A stretch of DNA of 64,000 nucleotides from Ruminococcaceae bacterium UBA4871 (lineage in GTDB: Bacteria > Bacillota > Clostridia > Oscillospirales > Acutalibacteraceae), in contig DHDR01000022.1 in the NCBI GenBank assembly GCA_002399445.1, forward strand, positions 21,424 to 85,423, written 5' to 3'. The translations under genes were made by a program, and so were the position numbers. The stretch's first letter is position 1. Every line of letters starts with the position of its first letter. The notes beneath the pieces were generated by a model. It ran no database searches. It was not told where the DNA came from and worked only from the letters and a program-made list of their open reading frames with translations. This document shows positions 48,636-57,867 of the stretch, piece by piece.

Positions 48636-50627
48636 TCAGTTGGCGGAAGAAACGATTTTGTAATACGTGTGTGTGGTCAGCGCATATACAATCACATATA
48701 CCAAGGCAAAGATTGCAACTGTGCAGACGGTGCATAGGGTAAACAGGGGAATATCCGTTAAGTACATAGCACGCAGCAGCTTGGTCATGTATGGAAAAGC
48801 GACGATCATGTGCAGAACTGCGACCGCAAGCGGCAGGAAAAACACAATCAGTACCTGACTATGGATTGACTTTTTGACTTCTGTTTGGCTCATGCCGACT
48901 TTCTGCATGATTTGAAAACGTTTGGCATCGTCATAGCCCTCAGAAATCTGTTTATAGTAAATAATCAGTACGGTTGCCATAAGGAACAGAATCGATAAGA
49001 ACAGGCCGAGAAACAACATCCCTCCATATGTATTTCGAAAACCTTTTTCTCCATCTTGCCGACTGCTTATCGAATAACCGTTACTATTGACAGCAGACGC
49101 TTTACATTCTTTTGAAAGTTCCATTTGAATGGTCTTGAGAAATGAAACCTTTTCTGCATCTGTGCCATCTGTATCAAAAGAATAACTATAAGAAAGGGCG
49201 GATAAATAGTTTCCAGACTTTCCGAATATTTCTTGAAATTCTTTTTGAAGTTTATTAAGAATCTGATGATTTTTCACGACAATAACGTGTGCATTTTCCA
49301 TCACTGTGGGTGATATATTACTCGCAAAAGGGGAAGTTTTCAAAGCTGCAGTTTGTTTAAAAGAACTGTCTAAGATGGAGAAAGTATCAGGCAGACGATT
49401 CTTTTTTGTAAAGTCAAAGACTGCGGTTTCATTGTCTTGCAGGGATAAGCGGATGCCGGTGGAAGCTGTGTAATCTTCTGCAGACAAAAAGAACAGATAA
49501 GTTTTACAGTTAAAGTATTGTTCCATTTGATTTGGCACTTCCAAGTTGTTTCCCTTTTCATTAGCTTGAATAGACAGGTATCGGGTTGTATGTTCATTTT
49601 TAAATGTGTGGTTTGTATTCTTTTCCTTGAGGCTTTTTAAAAAATTCTGAAAAAATTTTGGATTTGTGCTTTGAATATCAATGGAGTAATCATGTGGATA
49701 GGTTTGATTAATGATTTTGTTGACATTCATGTTTAAGGAAACTGTAGAAGAAATCATCACAATTACCATGGTCGCCAGCACACAGATGCTGGCAAGTCCT
49801 GTGGCATTTTGTTTCATACGGTACAGCAGGCCGGAAACGGCGGTAAAGTGATTCGTTTTATAATAGAATTTTTTGTTTTTCCTCAGCAGTTTCAGCAGAA
49901 CAATGGTACCGGCGATAAATAAGAAATAGGTGCCGACAATTACAAGCAATACGGCAATAAAAAAAGATTTTATTGCGGCAACTGCGCTGGTGGTTGTCAG
50001 GGCAATGTAGTAGCCGGTGCCGGTCAGACCAAGGCCAAGGATTGCCAGAAACCAGTTGGATTTTGGTTCCTTTTCACCTACATTCCCGCCGCGAAGAAGC
50101 TCGACAGGATGAGAGAAATGGATTTTAAATTGATTCAGGACCAGCAGCAAAAGGAAAATACCGGCGAAAAGCAGAAGGGTAATGCCCATTCCTTTTCCGC
50201 TGATGTAAAAAGACAGTGCGTGGGTGACGTTGGTCAGTTTGCAGAGGAGAAGCAGGAACAGCTTGCTCAGCAAAATCCCTACGCCGAAACCGCAGGCCAT
50301 TGTAATGAAGTAGGAATAAAGGGTTTCCCAGCCGAAAATGCGGCAGATATGCTGCTTTTCCATGCCGAGGACGTTATAAAGCCCGATTTCTTTCTGCCTG
50401 CGTTTCATCAGAAAACTGTTGATGTACAGCAGCAGAATGACAGCGAAAATGCCAATGATGATTGCTCCAAAATGCAGCATCCATTTTTGCGCAGAATGTT
50501 TTTCTAGACCGGGATTGTTTTCGAGAAAGCACATGATGTAAAACATGGATGCTGTAAGGGAACTGGCAATTAAATAAGGAATATAAAATTTGCTGTTTTT
50601 TTGCAGGTTCTGCGCCGCAAACCGCAT
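48636..50627 (-). CDS. BceB-type ABC permease (peptide-antibiotic resistance)
   Basis: A 663-aa FtsX-domain permease with about ten TM segments and a large extracellular domain (roughly residues 310-520) between TM7 and TM8, the part that recognises the antibiotic in Bce systems. KRRQKEIGLYNVLGMEKQHI is the family's conserved loop. The SALSYSYSFDTDG region lies in the extracellular domain. Start is uncertain: 50627 has AAAGG 7 nt upstream and follows the bceA stop; an in-frame ATG at 50645 overlaps bceA. Confidence 0.9.
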   Translation of the reverse strand: MRFAAQNLQKNSKFYIPYLIASSLTASMFYIMCFLENNPGLEKHSAQKWMLHFGAIIIGIFAVILLLYINSFLMKRRQKEIGLYNVLGMEKQHICRIFGWETLYSYFITMACGFGVGILLSKLFLLLLCKLTNVTHALSFYISGKGMGITLLLFAGIFLLLLVLNQFKIHFSHPVELLRGGNVGEKEPKSNWFLAILGLGLTGTGYYIALTTTSAVAAIKSFFIAVLLVIVGTYFLFIAGTIVLLKLLRKNKKFYYKTNHFTAVSGLLYRMKQNATGLASICVLATMVIVMISSTVSLNMNVNKIINQTYPHDYSIDIQSTNPKFFQNFLKSLKEKNTNHTFKNEHTTRYLSIQANEKGNNLEVPNQMEQYFNCKTYLFFLSAEDYTASTGIRLSLQDNETAVFDFTKKNRLPDTFSILDSSFKQTAALKTSPFASNISPTVMENAHVIVVKNHQILNKLQKEFQEIFGKSGNYLSALSYSYSFDTDGTDAEKVSFLKTIQMELSKECKASAVNSNGYSISSRQDGEKGFRNTYGGMLFLGLFLSILFLMATVLIIYYKQISEGYDDAKRFQIMQKVGMSQTEVKKSIHSQVLIVFFLPLAVAVLHMIVAFPYMTKLLRAMYLTDIPLFTLCTVCTVAIFALVYVIVYALTTHTYYKIVSSAN

Positions 50628-50637
50628 GTAAAAACCT

Positions 50638-51405
50638 TTACGCATCCTTTTCACCGCCTGTTGCAAGAAGAGTCAGGGTATCGGAAATCAGGGCGAACAG
50701 TTCCTCTTCCGTATGTTTACCGCGGTACAGTTGATGGAATACTTCCCCGTCTTGTATGAACAGCACCCGCTGCGCATGGCAGGCAGCTTTTACGCTGTGC
50801 GTAACCATGACAACTGTCTGACCGTCTGCATTGAGTTGGTCAAAAGTTCGGAGCAAACCATCTGCGGAGTGGGAGTCCAGAGCACCGGTCGGTTCATCCG
50901 CCAGCAGCAGTTTTGGTTCGGTGATAATGGCGCGTGCGACCGCAGCGCGCTGTTTCTGTCCGCCTGAAACTTCATAGGGGTATTTCTGCAGGATATCCGA
51001 AATCCCGAGTTCAGCTGCGATGGGGTCGATTTTCTGTTTCATTTCCGGATAGGATTTTCCGGAAAGCACCAGCGGCAGGAAAATGTTGTCCTGCAGATTA
51101 AATGTATCCAGCAAATTAAAGTCCTGAAAGACGAACCCGAGGTTGTTTCGACGGAAAGCAGACAGGTCCTTTTCTTTTAGGTCGGAAAGATTTTTGCTGT
51201 CTACGATAACCTGACCGGAGGTGGGAGTGTCCAATGCTGCCAGAATATTCAGCAGGGTGGTCTTGCCGCTGCCGCTTTCGCCCATGATTGCGACATATTC
51301 ACCCTGCTCCACAGAAAACGTCACATTTCGCAGAGCCTGCACGTGTGTGCCGCCCAGACGTGTCGTATAAACTTTTTTAAGGTTGCTGACCTCAAGAATT
51401 GCCAT
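50638..51405 (-). CDS. BceA-type ABC transporter ATP-binding protein
   Basis: A 255-aa ATPase of the MacB/LolD-like group that pairs with BceB. Walker A GESGSGKTT lies near 40-48, signature VSGGQKQRAAVARAI near 145, Walker B LLLADEPTGALDS near 166. It sits directly upstream of bceB. The upstream region holds an operator matching the BceR pattern and a weak -35/TATACT promoter, which fits activation by the response regulator. AGGAGG lies 12 nt before the ATG at 51405, a long spacing. Confidence 0.93.
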   Translation of the reverse strand: MAILEVSNLKKVYTTRLGGTHVQALRNVTFSVEQGEYVAIMGESGSGKTTLLNILAALDTPTSGQVIVDSKNLSDLKEKDLSAFRRNNLGFVFQDFNLLDTFNLQDNIFLPLVLSGKSYPEMKQKIDPIAAELGISDILQKYPYEVSGGQKQRAAVARAIITEPKLLLADEPTGALDSHSADGLLRTFDQLNADGQTVVMVTHSVKAACHAQRVLFIQDGEVFHQLYRGKHTEEELFALISDTLTLLATGGEKDA

Positions 51406-51439
51406 TGCTTTTGTTAACCTCCTGTTTGTTGATAAACGC

Positions 51440-51468
51440 AGTATAACAAAAAAAGGGAATGTTCTGCC
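51440..51468 (-). promoter_or_regulatory. Activator-type promoter of bceAB
   Basis: On the minus strand a TATACT -10 box (51445-51440) with no good -35 hexamer (GGCAGA region near 51468-51463). A weak -35 is expected when a response regulator activates. Confidence 0.5.
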
Positions 51469-51493
51469 ATAGAAGCAGCTTACATTTCCTTAC

Positions 51494-51519
51494 GGAACCT
51501 TACATTTTTGTAAGGTTCC
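51494..51519. promoter_or_regulatory. BceR-type operator upstream of bceAB
   Basis: GGAACCTTACA-TTTT-TGTAAGGTTCC, a perfect inverted repeat with 11-bp arms. Its core TTACA-N4-TGTAA matches the known BceR consensus TNACA-N4-TGTAA. It lies about 50 nt upstream of the -10 box and immediately after the kinase gene. Confidence 0.85.
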
Positions 51520-51562
51520 AAGTTGTTGACATTGAGAATGGGAAATCCTTGCTTTATGCCGG

Positions 51563-52555
51563 TTATTCCACACGCAGACGGGTGCTTTCCAGCCCGATTT
51601 TTACCGTCGTGCCTTTTCCAACTTCCGATTCGATTCTTAAGGTGTGGGAAAGTTTACTTAGAATTCTGCGGCAAAGATAAAGGCCAAGGCCTGTGGACTT
51701 CTTGTCTTGCCGCCCATTGTAGCCGGTAAAACCTTTTTGACCGATGCGTGGCAGGTCCTCCGGCGCAATCCCGATGCCGGTGTCGGCAATTATCAAGGTG
51801 TTTCCGCTTTCCAAACGGATTTCCACACTGCCGCCGCTGCGTGTGTATTTGAGTGCATTGGAGAGAATTTGCTCAATGACAAACAAAAGCCATTTTTCAT
51901 CCGTAAGCACGGTAAAACTTACCGGCTGATAATGGAGTGCAATTTTCCGCCGGATAAAAAGCGGCGCATATTTATGTATAGCCTGCCGGATGATGCTGTC
52001 CAATGGATATTGTTTTACTACCAGATCGGTATTGTCACTGTTGAGCCGCACATAAGAGAGAACCATTTCTACATATTCTTCGATTTGAAAGAGGCAGTCC
52101 TGCAAGTCTGACCGATTTTCATTTTCATCAGACTGCAGAAGAATATGCATTGCGGAGATCGGTGTTTTGATTTGATGTGCCCAGAGTGTGTAGTAATCTT
52201 CTGTTTCCCGTTGGGAACAGTCACAGTCTGTGACAAGCTCTGTCATGCCGCGGTACAGTTCCTGCAGGACAGTCTGATAATCCGCTTCAATACGATTTTG
52301 AGCGGGAGGGAGGCCATCCAAACCGTAACGCACTTTTTTGGCTAAGCGGAGAAGCTGAAAATGAGTTTTCCGAAAGTGGAGAAAATCAGCGGCTATGAGG
52401 ACCAGCCCAACACAGACAGAAAGCAGGGCCGCATAGCCGACAGCAGAGAGCGGCAGGTTATCAAGCGCGAAAATCCCGCAGAAAATGACAACAGAGGTTC
52501 CGGCAAAAAACAGAGTTTTGCAATGGGACTTTAGGTAAGAAAAGAATAATTTCAT
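51563..52555 (-). CDS. BceS-type intramembrane-sensing histidine kinase
   Basis: A 330-aa sensor kinase with two closely spaced TM helices (about 15-32 and 38-57) and almost no extracellular loop, typical of kinases that sense through their BceAB transporter. The phosphorylated His127 is in LWAHQIKTPISAM. The ATPase domain has N-box EQILSNALKYT, G1 IADTGIGIAPED and G2 STGLGLYLC. Its start overlaps the response regulator stop by 4 nt. Confidence 0.93.
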   Translation of the reverse strand: MKLFFSYLKSHCKTLFFAGTSVVIFCGIFALDNLPLSAVGYAALLSVCVGLVLIAADFLHFRKTHFQLLRLAKKVRYGLDGLPPAQNRIEADYQTVLQELYRGMTELVTDCDCSQRETEDYYTLWAHQIKTPISAMHILLQSDENENRSDLQDCLFQIEEYVEMVLSYVRLNSDNTDLVVKQYPLDSIIRQAIHKYAPLFIRRKIALHYQPVSFTVLTDEKWLLFVIEQILSNALKYTRSGGSVEIRLESGNTLIIADTGIGIAPEDLPRIGQKGFTGYNGRQDKKSTGLGLYLCRRILSKLSHTLRIESEVGKGTTVKIGLESTRLRVE

Positions 52556-53226
52556 GCGCTCACCATATATCCGATTCCTTTCTTTGTCAGGATGAAATCG
52601 AAAAGGCCGATGCCCTCCAGCTTTTTGCGCAGGCGGTTGATATTTACAGTCAGTGTGTTTTCATCCACATAACTGTCCGTTTCCCACAGGCGTGTCATCA
52701 GATCGTCGCGGCGGACTGCTTTTCCGCGGCTTTCCAGAAGTGCCTGCAGAATCTTGAATTCATTTTTGGTAAGCTCGCTTTTTTGTCCCTGATAAGTAAT
52801 CGTTCCGTCTGAGAGGTTCAGAACGGCTCCGTGGTGTTCCATTAAGTTTGCCGGTGTGCCAAAGTCATAGGTTCGCCGCAGTGTGGCTTGAATCTTGGCG
52901 GTCAGGACGTTCAGGTCGAAAGGCTTTGCAATAAAATCGTCTCCGCCCCTGTTCATGGCCATGACAATGTTCATATTATCGGAAGCAGAGGAGATAAAAA
53001 TAATCGGTACTTTTGAGATACGGCGTATTTCTTCACACCAATGGAACCCGTTATAAAAGGGGAGGGATAAATCCATCAGCACCAGCTGCGGGTCAAATGC
53101 GGCGAACTCTGACGTTACATGCTGAAAATCTTGTATGCTGCTGGTTTGCAGTCCCCAGGAAGCGAGGTGCTTTGCCACAGCGGAGGCAATAATGGGATCA
53201 TCCTCAACAATTAAAATTTTGTACAT
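52552..53226 (-). CDS. BceR-type OmpR/PhoB response regulator
   Basis: A 224-aa regulator. The receiver domain (1-118) has the acidic pair ED at 8-9, phospho-acceptor Asp52 in LVLMDLSLP, Ser/Thr in FISSASD and Lys in AKPFD. The DNA-binding winged helix (about 128-224) includes LTKNEFKILQALLE and DENTLTVNINRLRKKL. It is the first gene of the bceRS pair, next to bceAB. The operator at 51494-51519 is its likely target. Confidence 0.95.
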   Translation of the reverse strand: MYKILIVEDDPIIASAVAKHLASWGLQTSSIQDFQHVTSEFAAFDPQLVLMDLSLPFYNGFHWCEEIRRISKVPIIFISSASDNMNIVMAMNRGGDDFIAKPFDLNVLTAKIQATLRRTYDFGTPANLMEHHGAVLNLSDGTITYQGQKSELTKNEFKILQALLESRGKAVRRDDLMTRLWETDSYVDENTLTVNINRLRKKLEGIGLFDFILTKKGIGYMVSA

Positions 53227-53314
53227 GAAAAACTCCTCTCTGTTCAGGACCGATTACCTTTTGTTCTATGATAGCACAGGACAGAAGTAAAAATCCAGCA
53301 GGAGGGGAAGGACC

Positions 53315-53343
53315 TTGCCCTTTTCCTAAATTCCGTTTACAAT
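53315..53343 (+). promoter_or_regulatory. sigma-A promoter of proC
   Basis: TTGCCC (53315-53320), a 17-nt spacer and TACAAT (53338-53343). Confidence 0.7.
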
Positions 53344-53394
53344 AGTACCAGAATGAACTGCACTTGAAAACAGAAAATAAAGGAGTCTTTATTT

Positions 53395-54189
53395 ATGAAA
53401 CTGGGATTTATCGGCTGCGGAAATATGGCAAGCGCCATGATTTCCGGTATCCTCAAAAACGGCGTCTGCAAAGCGGAAGAGGTTATCGTTTCTGCCAAAA
53501 CAGAGGCAACTTTGCAGAAAGCAAAAGATAAGTTTGGCGTTAAAACGGCCCAAAGCAATACAGAAGTGGTACAAGCGTCTGATGGGTTTGTGCTGGCGGT
53601 GAAACCGCAATTTTATGAATCCGTCATTGCAGAAATCAGAGACAGTGTCAAACCGGGACAGATGGTGATTACCATTGCACCCGGGAAAACGCTGGCATGG
53701 CTTTCTGAAAAGTTTGGGAAACCGGTTTCCATTATCCGCACTATGCCAAATACACCGGCAATGGTTGGGGAAGGAATTACAGCAGTCTGCTGCGGGGAGG
53801 ACGTGCCGCAGCAAACACTGGACGATGCGCTGAAAATTCTGCGCAGTTTTGGAAAGGCAGAAATTGTACCGGAGCGGCTGATGGACGCAGTCGTTTCTGT
53901 CAGCGGCAGTTCACCAGCTTTTGTTTTCATGTTCATTGAAGCGATGGCGGATGCGGCAGTGGCAGACGGCATGCCGCGCGCGCAGGCATATACATTTGCA
54001 GCGCAGGCAGTTTTGGGAAGTGCAAAAATGGTTCTGGAGACTGGAAAGCATCCCGCTGTGCTCAAAGATATGGTCTGTTCTCCGGCGGGCACCACGATTG
54101 AGGCGGTGCGTGTATTGGAGGAAACAGGATTTCGCGGCAGTGTAATGGCCGCCATGAAAGCCTGCACGGATAAAGCAAAATCGGTATGA
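53395..54189 (+). CDS. proC: Pyrroline-5-carboxylate reductase
   Basis: Makes proline from pyrroline-5-carboxylate with NAD(P)H. The 264-aa protein has the N-terminal Rossmann motif GFIGCGNMASAMI, AVKPQFYESV, RTMPNTPAMVGEG and the C-terminal helical ProC dimer domain with VSGSSPAFVFMFIEAMADA and SPAGTTIEAVRVLE. All hallmarks are intact. AAGGAG precedes the ATG. Monocistronic with its own promoter and terminator; proA and proB are not in the window. Confidence 0.96.
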   Translation: MKLGFIGCGNMASAMISGILKNGVCKAEEVIVSAKTEATLQKAKDKFGVKTAQSNTEVVQASDGFVLAVKPQFYESVIAEIRDSVKPGQMVITIAPGKTLAWLSEKFGKPVSIIRTMPNTPAMVGEGITAVCCGEDVPQQTLDDALKILRSFGKAEIVPERLMDAVVSVSGSSPAFVFMFIEAMADAAVADGMPRAQAYTFAAQAVLGSAKMVLETGKHPAVLKDMVCSPAGTTIEAVRVLEETGFRGSVMAAMKACTDKAKSV

Positions 54190-54242
54190 GAAAAGACTGT
54201 ATTTTGCTGACAACAAATTGACGTTTATCATAGACAAAAAGA

Positions 54243-54304
54243 ATCTCTTTGTTTGTCTGGATTTGGTTTGCAAACCTTTTCCATTCAAACAAAGAGATCT
54301 TTTG
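54243..54304. terminator. Terminator between proC and the glycan operon
   Basis: ATCTCTTTGTTTG (54243-54255) pairs with CAAACAAAGAGAT (54286-54298), 13 bp. The loop holds a second perfect palindrome GGTTTGCAAACC. CTTTT follows. Confidence 0.75.
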
Positions 54305-54330
54305 GTATCCGTTCGCTTTTTGACGATTGA

Positions 54331-55566
54331 CTAGAATTTCAAATGGTTCTGCATGACATCCAGAAACTGTTTGGCCAAGACATCGTATTCATGGTGTTCC
54401 AAAATATAGGTATGGCCGCGCTTTCCCATAACCTCAAGTTCTTCCTTTGGCATATCAGCGAGCTTTTGGGCAGCTTGTGCAATGGCCGTGCTGTCTTCCG
54501 GCGGAATGGAAATTCCGCACTGCGCGTCGGCGACCATGTCATTTCCGGCCTCAATGGCAAAGATAACAGGCTTTCCGGCCATCATATAGTCCATCAGCTT
54601 GTTAGGGGATACGCCAAAGCGGAACAGCGGCTGGCGCTGCAGTCCGATATACAGGGCGTCCATCTGATGGAGCAGTTCTGGGATCTGCGCACGGCCAATC
54701 GGTTCAAGCATTTCCACATTTTCCAGCGGGGCAGCTTTTGCTTTCAGACGTTCCCGTTCCGGACCGGGGCCAATCAGCAGCAACTTGATTTTTTCCCCTT
54801 TCAGCTTTTCACCGGCTTCTACAAAGCTGTCCAATGCATTAGCAACCCCGTGTGCACCGGTGTAGGCAATCAGGAACCAGCCTTCTTCATGCCAGCGGCG
54901 CAGCTTTTCTTCATAAACCGGATGTTCCGGAAGCGGCTTTTCCCAGTCCGCTTTTACGATTCCGTTTGGAATACAATAGAATTTTTCCGGCTTCATCCCA
55001 TGCTCAACAAAGTGTGCTTTGGAACATGGCAGCAGGCTGACAATGGCATCTGCAGACTGGCAGCAGACATTTTCTGCATGCTGCATGACCATGATAAACG
55101 GGTGATGGGCACTCATGTGTCCCAGTTCCATCGGGCTGAGCGGCCATAAGTCATGTACTTCATAAATGATTTCAGCACCGTAACGTTTGGCAATTTTCTT
55201 TGCAGGGTAAATATCCAGCGGATAGGTACTGGAGGCAATGACAACATCCGGTTTCCCAGTGGAACAGATTTCTTTTTGATACTGATTGATACCGCGCAGA
55301 AAAGAAAGAATATTTTGGATACGGCCGAAACCATTTCCCTGATACTGCGGACCGGAAATCCAAAACCAACGGATACCGTCAGCCAATTCTATTTTATAAG
55401 GCTGACCCTTTAAATCGGGATTTTGGGTGCGCAGATGGCTGTAGGAACTCGCCACGATTGTCACGGTATGGCCCGCTTCTGCCCAGCGCTTTGCCATAAA
55501 GTACGGGCGGAACTCCATACCGAGCGCAGGGGAACCGGCATAGTGTTCCAGATAGATAATGTTCAT
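54331..55566 (-). CDS. Glycosyltransferase family 4 (WcaI/WbuB-like)
   Basis: A 411-aa GT-B enzyme that probably transfers a sugar during surface-glycan assembly. N-terminal NIIYLEHYAGS and HTVTIVASSYSH are like WcaI/WbuB proteins. The nucleotide-sugar site has VSPNKLMDYMMAGKPVIFA, and FLIAYTGAHG opens the second domain. It is last in the six-gene operon that makes a diacetamido-uronic acid, so it may transfer that sugar or the next. I start at 55566 (MNIIYL...), with AAGGAG 11 nt upstream; a GTG four codons earlier is possible. Confidence 0.87.
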   Translation of the reverse strand: MNIIYLEHYAGSPALGMEFRPYFMAKRWAEAGHTVTIVASSYSHLRTQNPDLKGQPYKIELADGIRWFWISGPQYQGNGFGRIQNILSFLRGINQYQKEICSTGKPDVVIASSTYPLDIYPAKKIAKRYGAEIIYEVHDLWPLSPMELGHMSAHHPFIMVMQHAENVCCQSADAIVSLLPCSKAHFVEHGMKPEKFYCIPNGIVKADWEKPLPEHPVYEEKLRRWHEEGWFLIAYTGAHGVANALDSFVEAGEKLKGEKIKLLLIGPGPERERLKAKAAPLENVEMLEPIGRAQIPELLHQMDALYIGLQRQPLFRFGVSPNKLMDYMMAGKPVIFAIEAGNDMVADAQCGISIPPEDSTAIAQAAQKLADMPKEELEVMGKRGHTYILEHHEYDVLAKQFLDVMQNHLKF

Positions 55567-55583
55567 GACTTCGGCCACTCCTT

Positions 55584-56657
55584 TTAATCACAGATCATAT
55601 GAGCAATCTTTTCACTGGCATGTCCGTCACCAAAAGGCTGGGCTTTGCGGGCAGCCGGATCTGGAGTTGTGTGCAGCGCTTTCTCCAGAATGTCTGCCGT
55701 TGTGAGGTCTGCCAGTATATTCCAGTTACCCTTGAGAGTTTCCACCCATTCTGTTTCCCGGCGCAGGGTGATGCAGGGCACTTTCATAAACCATGCCTCT
55801 TTTTGCAGACCGCCGCTGTCCGTCAGTACCTGACAGGAACCGTCAGTGAGTAAGAGCATTTCCAAATAGCCAACCGGATCAATCAATTGGATGTTCCGGT
55901 ATCCGCGTGTTTTGACTGCTTCCTGTGCCAGTGCGCGGGTGCGCGGGTGAATCGGAATGACAACCCGCTGTGGCAGCTGCTCAAATGCATCAAAGATGCG
56001 CACAATGGCATCTTCACCGCCATCTGTCGTTTCGGCACGGTGCAGGGTCGCCAGTCGGTAATGTTTCGGCTCGATGCCAAGCTGCTCATAAATTTTTCGC
56101 TTTTGCGGGTTTTGCAGCGCAACATCTCGGAAATGAAGGACACTGTCCAGCATCACATCCCCGGGCAGGGAAACCCCTTTCGTAATTCCTTCTTTAGCAA
56201 GGTTTTTCACCGCGGTTTCGGTTGGGCAGAAAAGCCATGTGGAAATGTGGTCACTCAACACACGGTTCTGCTCCTCCGGCATACGCATATTGTAGGAGCG
56301 TAGCCCTGCCTCCACATGGGCAACCGGAATGTGCATCTTGCTTGCTGCCAATGCGCCTGCCAAAGTAGAGTTCGTATCACCGTAGACCAGCAGGACATCC
56401 GGATTTTCTTTCATCAGTACCTTTTCAATGCCAATCAGCATTTCTCCGGTTTGGCGGCCATGTGTTCCGCTGCCGACCCCCAGATTATATGCCGGATGCG
56501 GAATCTTCAATTCCTCGAAAAACACTTCAGACATATTTTGGTCATAATGCTGTCCGGTATGCACGATCACCTCGGTACAAAGCGGCTTTAGCGCTTCAGA
56601 AACCACGCTTGCCTTGATAAACTGCGGCCGCGCACCGACTACTGTAACAATTTTCAT
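55584..56657 (-). CDS. Non-hydrolysing UDP-GlcNAc-type 2-epimerase (WecB/WbpI-like)
   Basis: A 357-aa epimerase. VVGARPQFIKASVV at the start, VHTGQHYDQNMS, HVEAGLRSYNMRMPEEQNR and LTDSGGLQKEAWF are family signatures, with catalytic residues present. By neighbours it is more likely WbpI, acting on UDP-GlcNAc3NAcA to give UDP-ManNAc3NAcA, than WecB acting on UDP-GlcNAc. Sequence alone cannot separate the two. It is fifth in the operon, followed by the glycosyltransferase. Confidence 0.9.
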   Translation of the reverse strand: MKIVTVVGARPQFIKASVVSEALKPLCTEVIVHTGQHYDQNMSEVFFEELKIPHPAYNLGVGSGTHGRQTGEMLIGIEKVLMKENPDVLLVYGDTNSTLAGALAASKMHIPVAHVEAGLRSYNMRMPEEQNRVLSDHISTWLFCPTETAVKNLAKEGITKGVSLPGDVMLDSVLHFRDVALQNPQKRKIYEQLGIEPKHYRLATLHRAETTDGGEDAIVRIFDAFEQLPQRVVIPIHPRTRALAQEAVKTRGYRNIQLIDPVGYLEMLLLTDGSCQVLTDSGGLQKEAWFMKVPCITLRRETEWVETLKGNWNILADLTTADILEKALHTTPDPAARKAQPFGDGHASEKIAHMICD

Positions 56658-56688
56658 ATGCTTACCCGGCCCCCCTGCACATTAAATT

Positions 56689-57789
56689 TTAGTTGACTTT
56701 TACGTCTGCACTGCACATATCCGTGCTGGCAAAGGCCAGATTGTCAAATTTCACGGCTTTGCCGGTTTTCTGGCTCTTATAGGCAGCGAGGATGATTTTC
56801 ATCGCTTTGATGCCTTCATAGCCGGACACTAACGGCTGTGTATTTGTCCTAATGGCCTGAATATAGTTTGCATACAGAGCATTGTGGCCGCTTCCGTAAA
56901 CATCTTTGGGGTCCGTTCCAGCCAGCTTTTCCACGATTTTATCCTGCTCGGCCGGTTTCGCAAACTGCCATGTCTGAACGCGGTTTACAGCAAGGCCGCC
57001 GATTACAGCGCAGCCGTCTGCACCGAAGATTGAGAGTGTTTCTTCCAAATTTTTTGGATAAACACAGGCAGTCCCTTCCACAATGCCGATGGCACCGTTT
57101 TTGAAACGAATTAAAATGGCGCCGAAATCCTCAGCCTCAATGTCGCGCAGATAGTTGCCAGTCATGGCCATAATGGTATCCGGCTCGCCTCCAAGGTTCC
57201 ACTGCAGCAGGTCAATGTTGTGAATGCACTGGTTCATCAGCGTGCCTCCGTCCTGTGCCCAAGTACCGCGCCATGGTGCCTGCTGGTAGTAAGGCATGGT
57301 GCGGTTCCACAGGATGCGTGCGGTACCGTTGACGAGTTTGCCAAAACGGCCGTCTTCCAATGCTTTGTGAAGCTGCTGAATCGGCGCGTTGAAGCGGTTT
57401 TGGTGGCAGACGCCAAGTTTAACCTGCTGCTTTTCGGAGGTGGCAATCATTTTTTCGGCATCTGCTGTGGAAAGGGCCATTGGTTTTTCCACCAGAACAT
57501 TTTTCCCGTGTTCCATGCAGTATAGGGCAATCTCGGCGTGAAAACCGCTCTCTGTTGCAATGGAGCAGCAGTCAATTTCCTGCTCTTCCAGTGCTTTTTT
57601 AAAGTCTGTATAAATAAGCGGTTCATAGCCTGCCTGTTCTTTCAGCATGGCGGCTTTTGCTTCTGCACGTTCCCGGACTGGATCACACACGACAGCAAGC
57701 GTCATGGTATCCGGATTGGCCGCCGCAGCGGCAATGTGATTTTTGCTGATACGGCCGCAGCCGATCAACATAAAACGTAATTTATCCAT
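56689..57789 (-). CDS. Gfo/Idh/MocA oxidoreductase (WbpB/WlbA-like)
   Basis: A 366-aa NAD-dependent sugar oxidoreductase. N-terminal RFMLIGCGRISKNHIAA binds the dinucleotide; LVEKPMALS carries the catalytic Lys, and GGTLMNQCIHNIDLLQW holds the conserved His. In the Wbp/Wlb pathway this enzyme oxidises C3 of UDP-GlcNAcA and recycles NAD with 2-oxoglutarate. The position between wbpA-like and epimerase genes, with a DegT aminotransferase in the same operon, makes this role likely. Confidence 0.9.
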   Translation of the reverse strand: MDKLRFMLIGCGRISKNHIAAAAANPDTMTLAVVCDPVRERAEAKAAMLKEQAGYEPLIYTDFKKALEEQEIDCCSIATESGFHAEIALYCMEHGKNVLVEKPMALSTADAEKMIATSEKQQVKLGVCHQNRFNAPIQQLHKALEDGRFGKLVNGTARILWNRTMPYYQQAPWRGTWAQDGGTLMNQCIHNIDLLQWNLGGEPDTIMAMTGNYLRDIEAEDFGAILIRFKNGAIGIVEGTACVYPKNLEETLSIFGADGCAVIGGLAVNRVQTWQFAKPAEQDKIVEKLAGTDPKDVYGSGHNALYANYIQAIRTNTQPLVSGYEGIKAMKIILAAYKSQKTGKAVKFDNLAFASTDMCSADVKVN

Positions 57790-57867
57790 TCAAATAAAAT
57801 CTCCTTTACACAAATTTTGCGCTCTCCGAAAAGGGAAGCGCAAAATAAAATAGAAATAAGAATCACT

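Noticed and set aside
54343..55149. 268-codon rightward ORF antisense to the glycosyltransferase
   Set aside because: Shadow of a well-supported gene; no start signal or recognisable protein.
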